This document shows, piece by piece, positions 63,508 to 64,000 of a stretch of 64,000 nucleotides of DNA (positions are counted from its first letter, which is position 1; each line of letters begins with the position of its first letter). The translations under genes and the position numbers were made by a program. The notes below the pieces were generated by a model. That model made no database searches. It worked only from the letters and a program-made list of their open reading frames with translations, and was not told the DNA's origin. Source of the DNA: an uncultured Alkaliphilus sp. (GTDB taxonomy: Bacteria > Bacillota > Clostridia > Peptostreptococcales > Natronincolaceae); contig CALJEQ010000015.1 of the NCBI GenBank assembly GCA_938074565.1, positions 1 to 64,000 of the forward strand, written 5' to 3'.

Positions 63508-64000
63508 TTAATTATTTTCTTCAAAGGCGATCTTTCCACAATTCATTTCTTTTATGATAACTAGTGATTCCACATGGATATTTGCCTCTTTTGCCAATTT
63601 CCCACCTTCTTGAAACCCTTTTTCTATAACAATTCCTGCTCCTACTAAATTTGCCTGTGCCTCATCTACAATTTGTTTTAATCCTAAAATAGCCTGACCG
63701 TTAGCCAAGAAATCATCGATAATTAATAAATGATCATCCGAACTTATATATCGTTTAGCCACCCTAATTTTATAGGTTTTCCCTTTTGTATAAGAGTAGA
63801 CCTCACCTTCATAGGTTTCTTTATCTAGGTTTTTAGACTCTGTCTTTTTTGCAAAAACCACAGGTACATTAAAATATTGGGCAGTAATGGCGGCTATTGC
63901 AATACCCGATACTTCAGCTGTAAGTATTTTGGTAATCTTCTTTCCTTCAAATCTTTTTTTAAATTCTTTTCCTATTTCATTTAATAACTCTATATCTAAT
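63508..64000 (-). CDS. xpt: xanthine phosphoribosyltransferase (5' end cut by window)
   Basis: The frame stays open to the right edge (first full codon at 63999), so this is the C-terminal 163 aa of a ~190-aa protein. 'ITKILTAEVSGIAIAAITAQYFNVPVVFAKK' is followed by the PRPP-binding loop LLIIDDFLANGQA, both typical of Xpt. It converts xanthine and PRPP to XMP. The first Met visible in the window is internal. A purine riboswitch would be expected upstream, beyond the edge. Confidence 0.93.
   Translation of the reverse strand, partial: LDIELLNEIGKEFKKRFEGKKITKILTAEVSGIAIAAITAQYFNVPVVFAKKTESKNLDKETYEGEVYSYTKGKTYKIRVAKRYISSDDHLLIIDDFLANGQAILGLKQIVDEAQANLVGAGIVIEKGFQEGGKLAKEANIHVESLVIIKEMNCGKIAFEENN

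Overview
The window reads as a chromosomal segment of a low-GC anaerobic Firmicute (class Clostridia). The evidence is the very AT-rich DNA, strong GGAGG-type Shine-Dalgarno (SD) sites before almost every gene, frequent TTG and GTG starts, lipobox signal peptides, flotillin/NfeD and LiaF/PspC genes of Firmicute type, a tandem glycine riboswitch, and a clostridial-type aconitase. I cannot fix the genus. Alkaliphilic or thermoalkaliphilic clostridia are a guess only.

Region 1 (1-13.7 kb) is a type III CRISPR-Cas island on the minus strand. Two arrays share one 37-bp repeat (14 and 7 intact copies). Each array lies behind its own copy of a ~460-bp leader, so the whole leader-array unit is duplicated. 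The effector operon reads CARF-HEPN ribonuclease, Cas10 without HD domain, a Cas7-Cas5-Cas11 fusion, a double Cas7, Csx19, and a Cas7 protein with an N-terminal cold-shock-like domain. That content and order match the rare subtype III-Dv, known to me from Synechocystis, where partly fused backbone subunits are seen as relatives of the single-chain III-E effector. A separate cas6 lies upstream. No cas1 or cas2 is present.

Region 2 (13.8-26.7 kb, minus strand) holds a small membrane protein, a sugar-type ABC importer operon (ATPase, two permeases, binding lipoprotein) ending in a three-rhodanese lipoprotein, and a PTS_IIC-type membrane protein behind a tandem glycine riboswitch. It also holds a five-gene operon of an FtrD-like (DUF2318) protein, a small membrane protein and a MacB-like ABC module, resembling part of the P19/FTR1 iron systems.

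Region 3 (27.2-32.6 kb, plus strand) has a YetF/DUF421 gene, tRNA-Thr(GGU) on the minus strand, and a three-gene operon (homocitrate-synthase-like enzyme, aconitase, NAD isocitrate dehydrogenase) with a consensus sigma-A promoter. It probably makes 2-oxoglutarate. Region 4 (32.6-43.5 kb) has CorC-like, YdcF and YbjQ genes, then a minus-strand operon of both D-glutamate cyclase families plus 5-oxoprolinase PxpABC. Divergent from it is a TAXI-type TRAP transporter operon, so uptake and conversion of a glutamate-like compound is a reasonable joint reading.

Region 5 (43.6-64 kb, all minus strand) has fdhD, an envelope-stress set (three PspC proteins, LiaF-like, flotillin, NfeD-like), a flavodoxin-fold reductase, a giant cyclic beta-glucan synthase-like protein (2853 aa) with a sugar-nucleotide transferase whose phosphomutase half has lost its active-site motifs, a cyclase-family hydrolase, and a purine-type permease downstream of a truncated xpt. 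Intergenic regions are mostly short and many hold clear intrinsic terminators. One dispersed hairpin family occurs twice.
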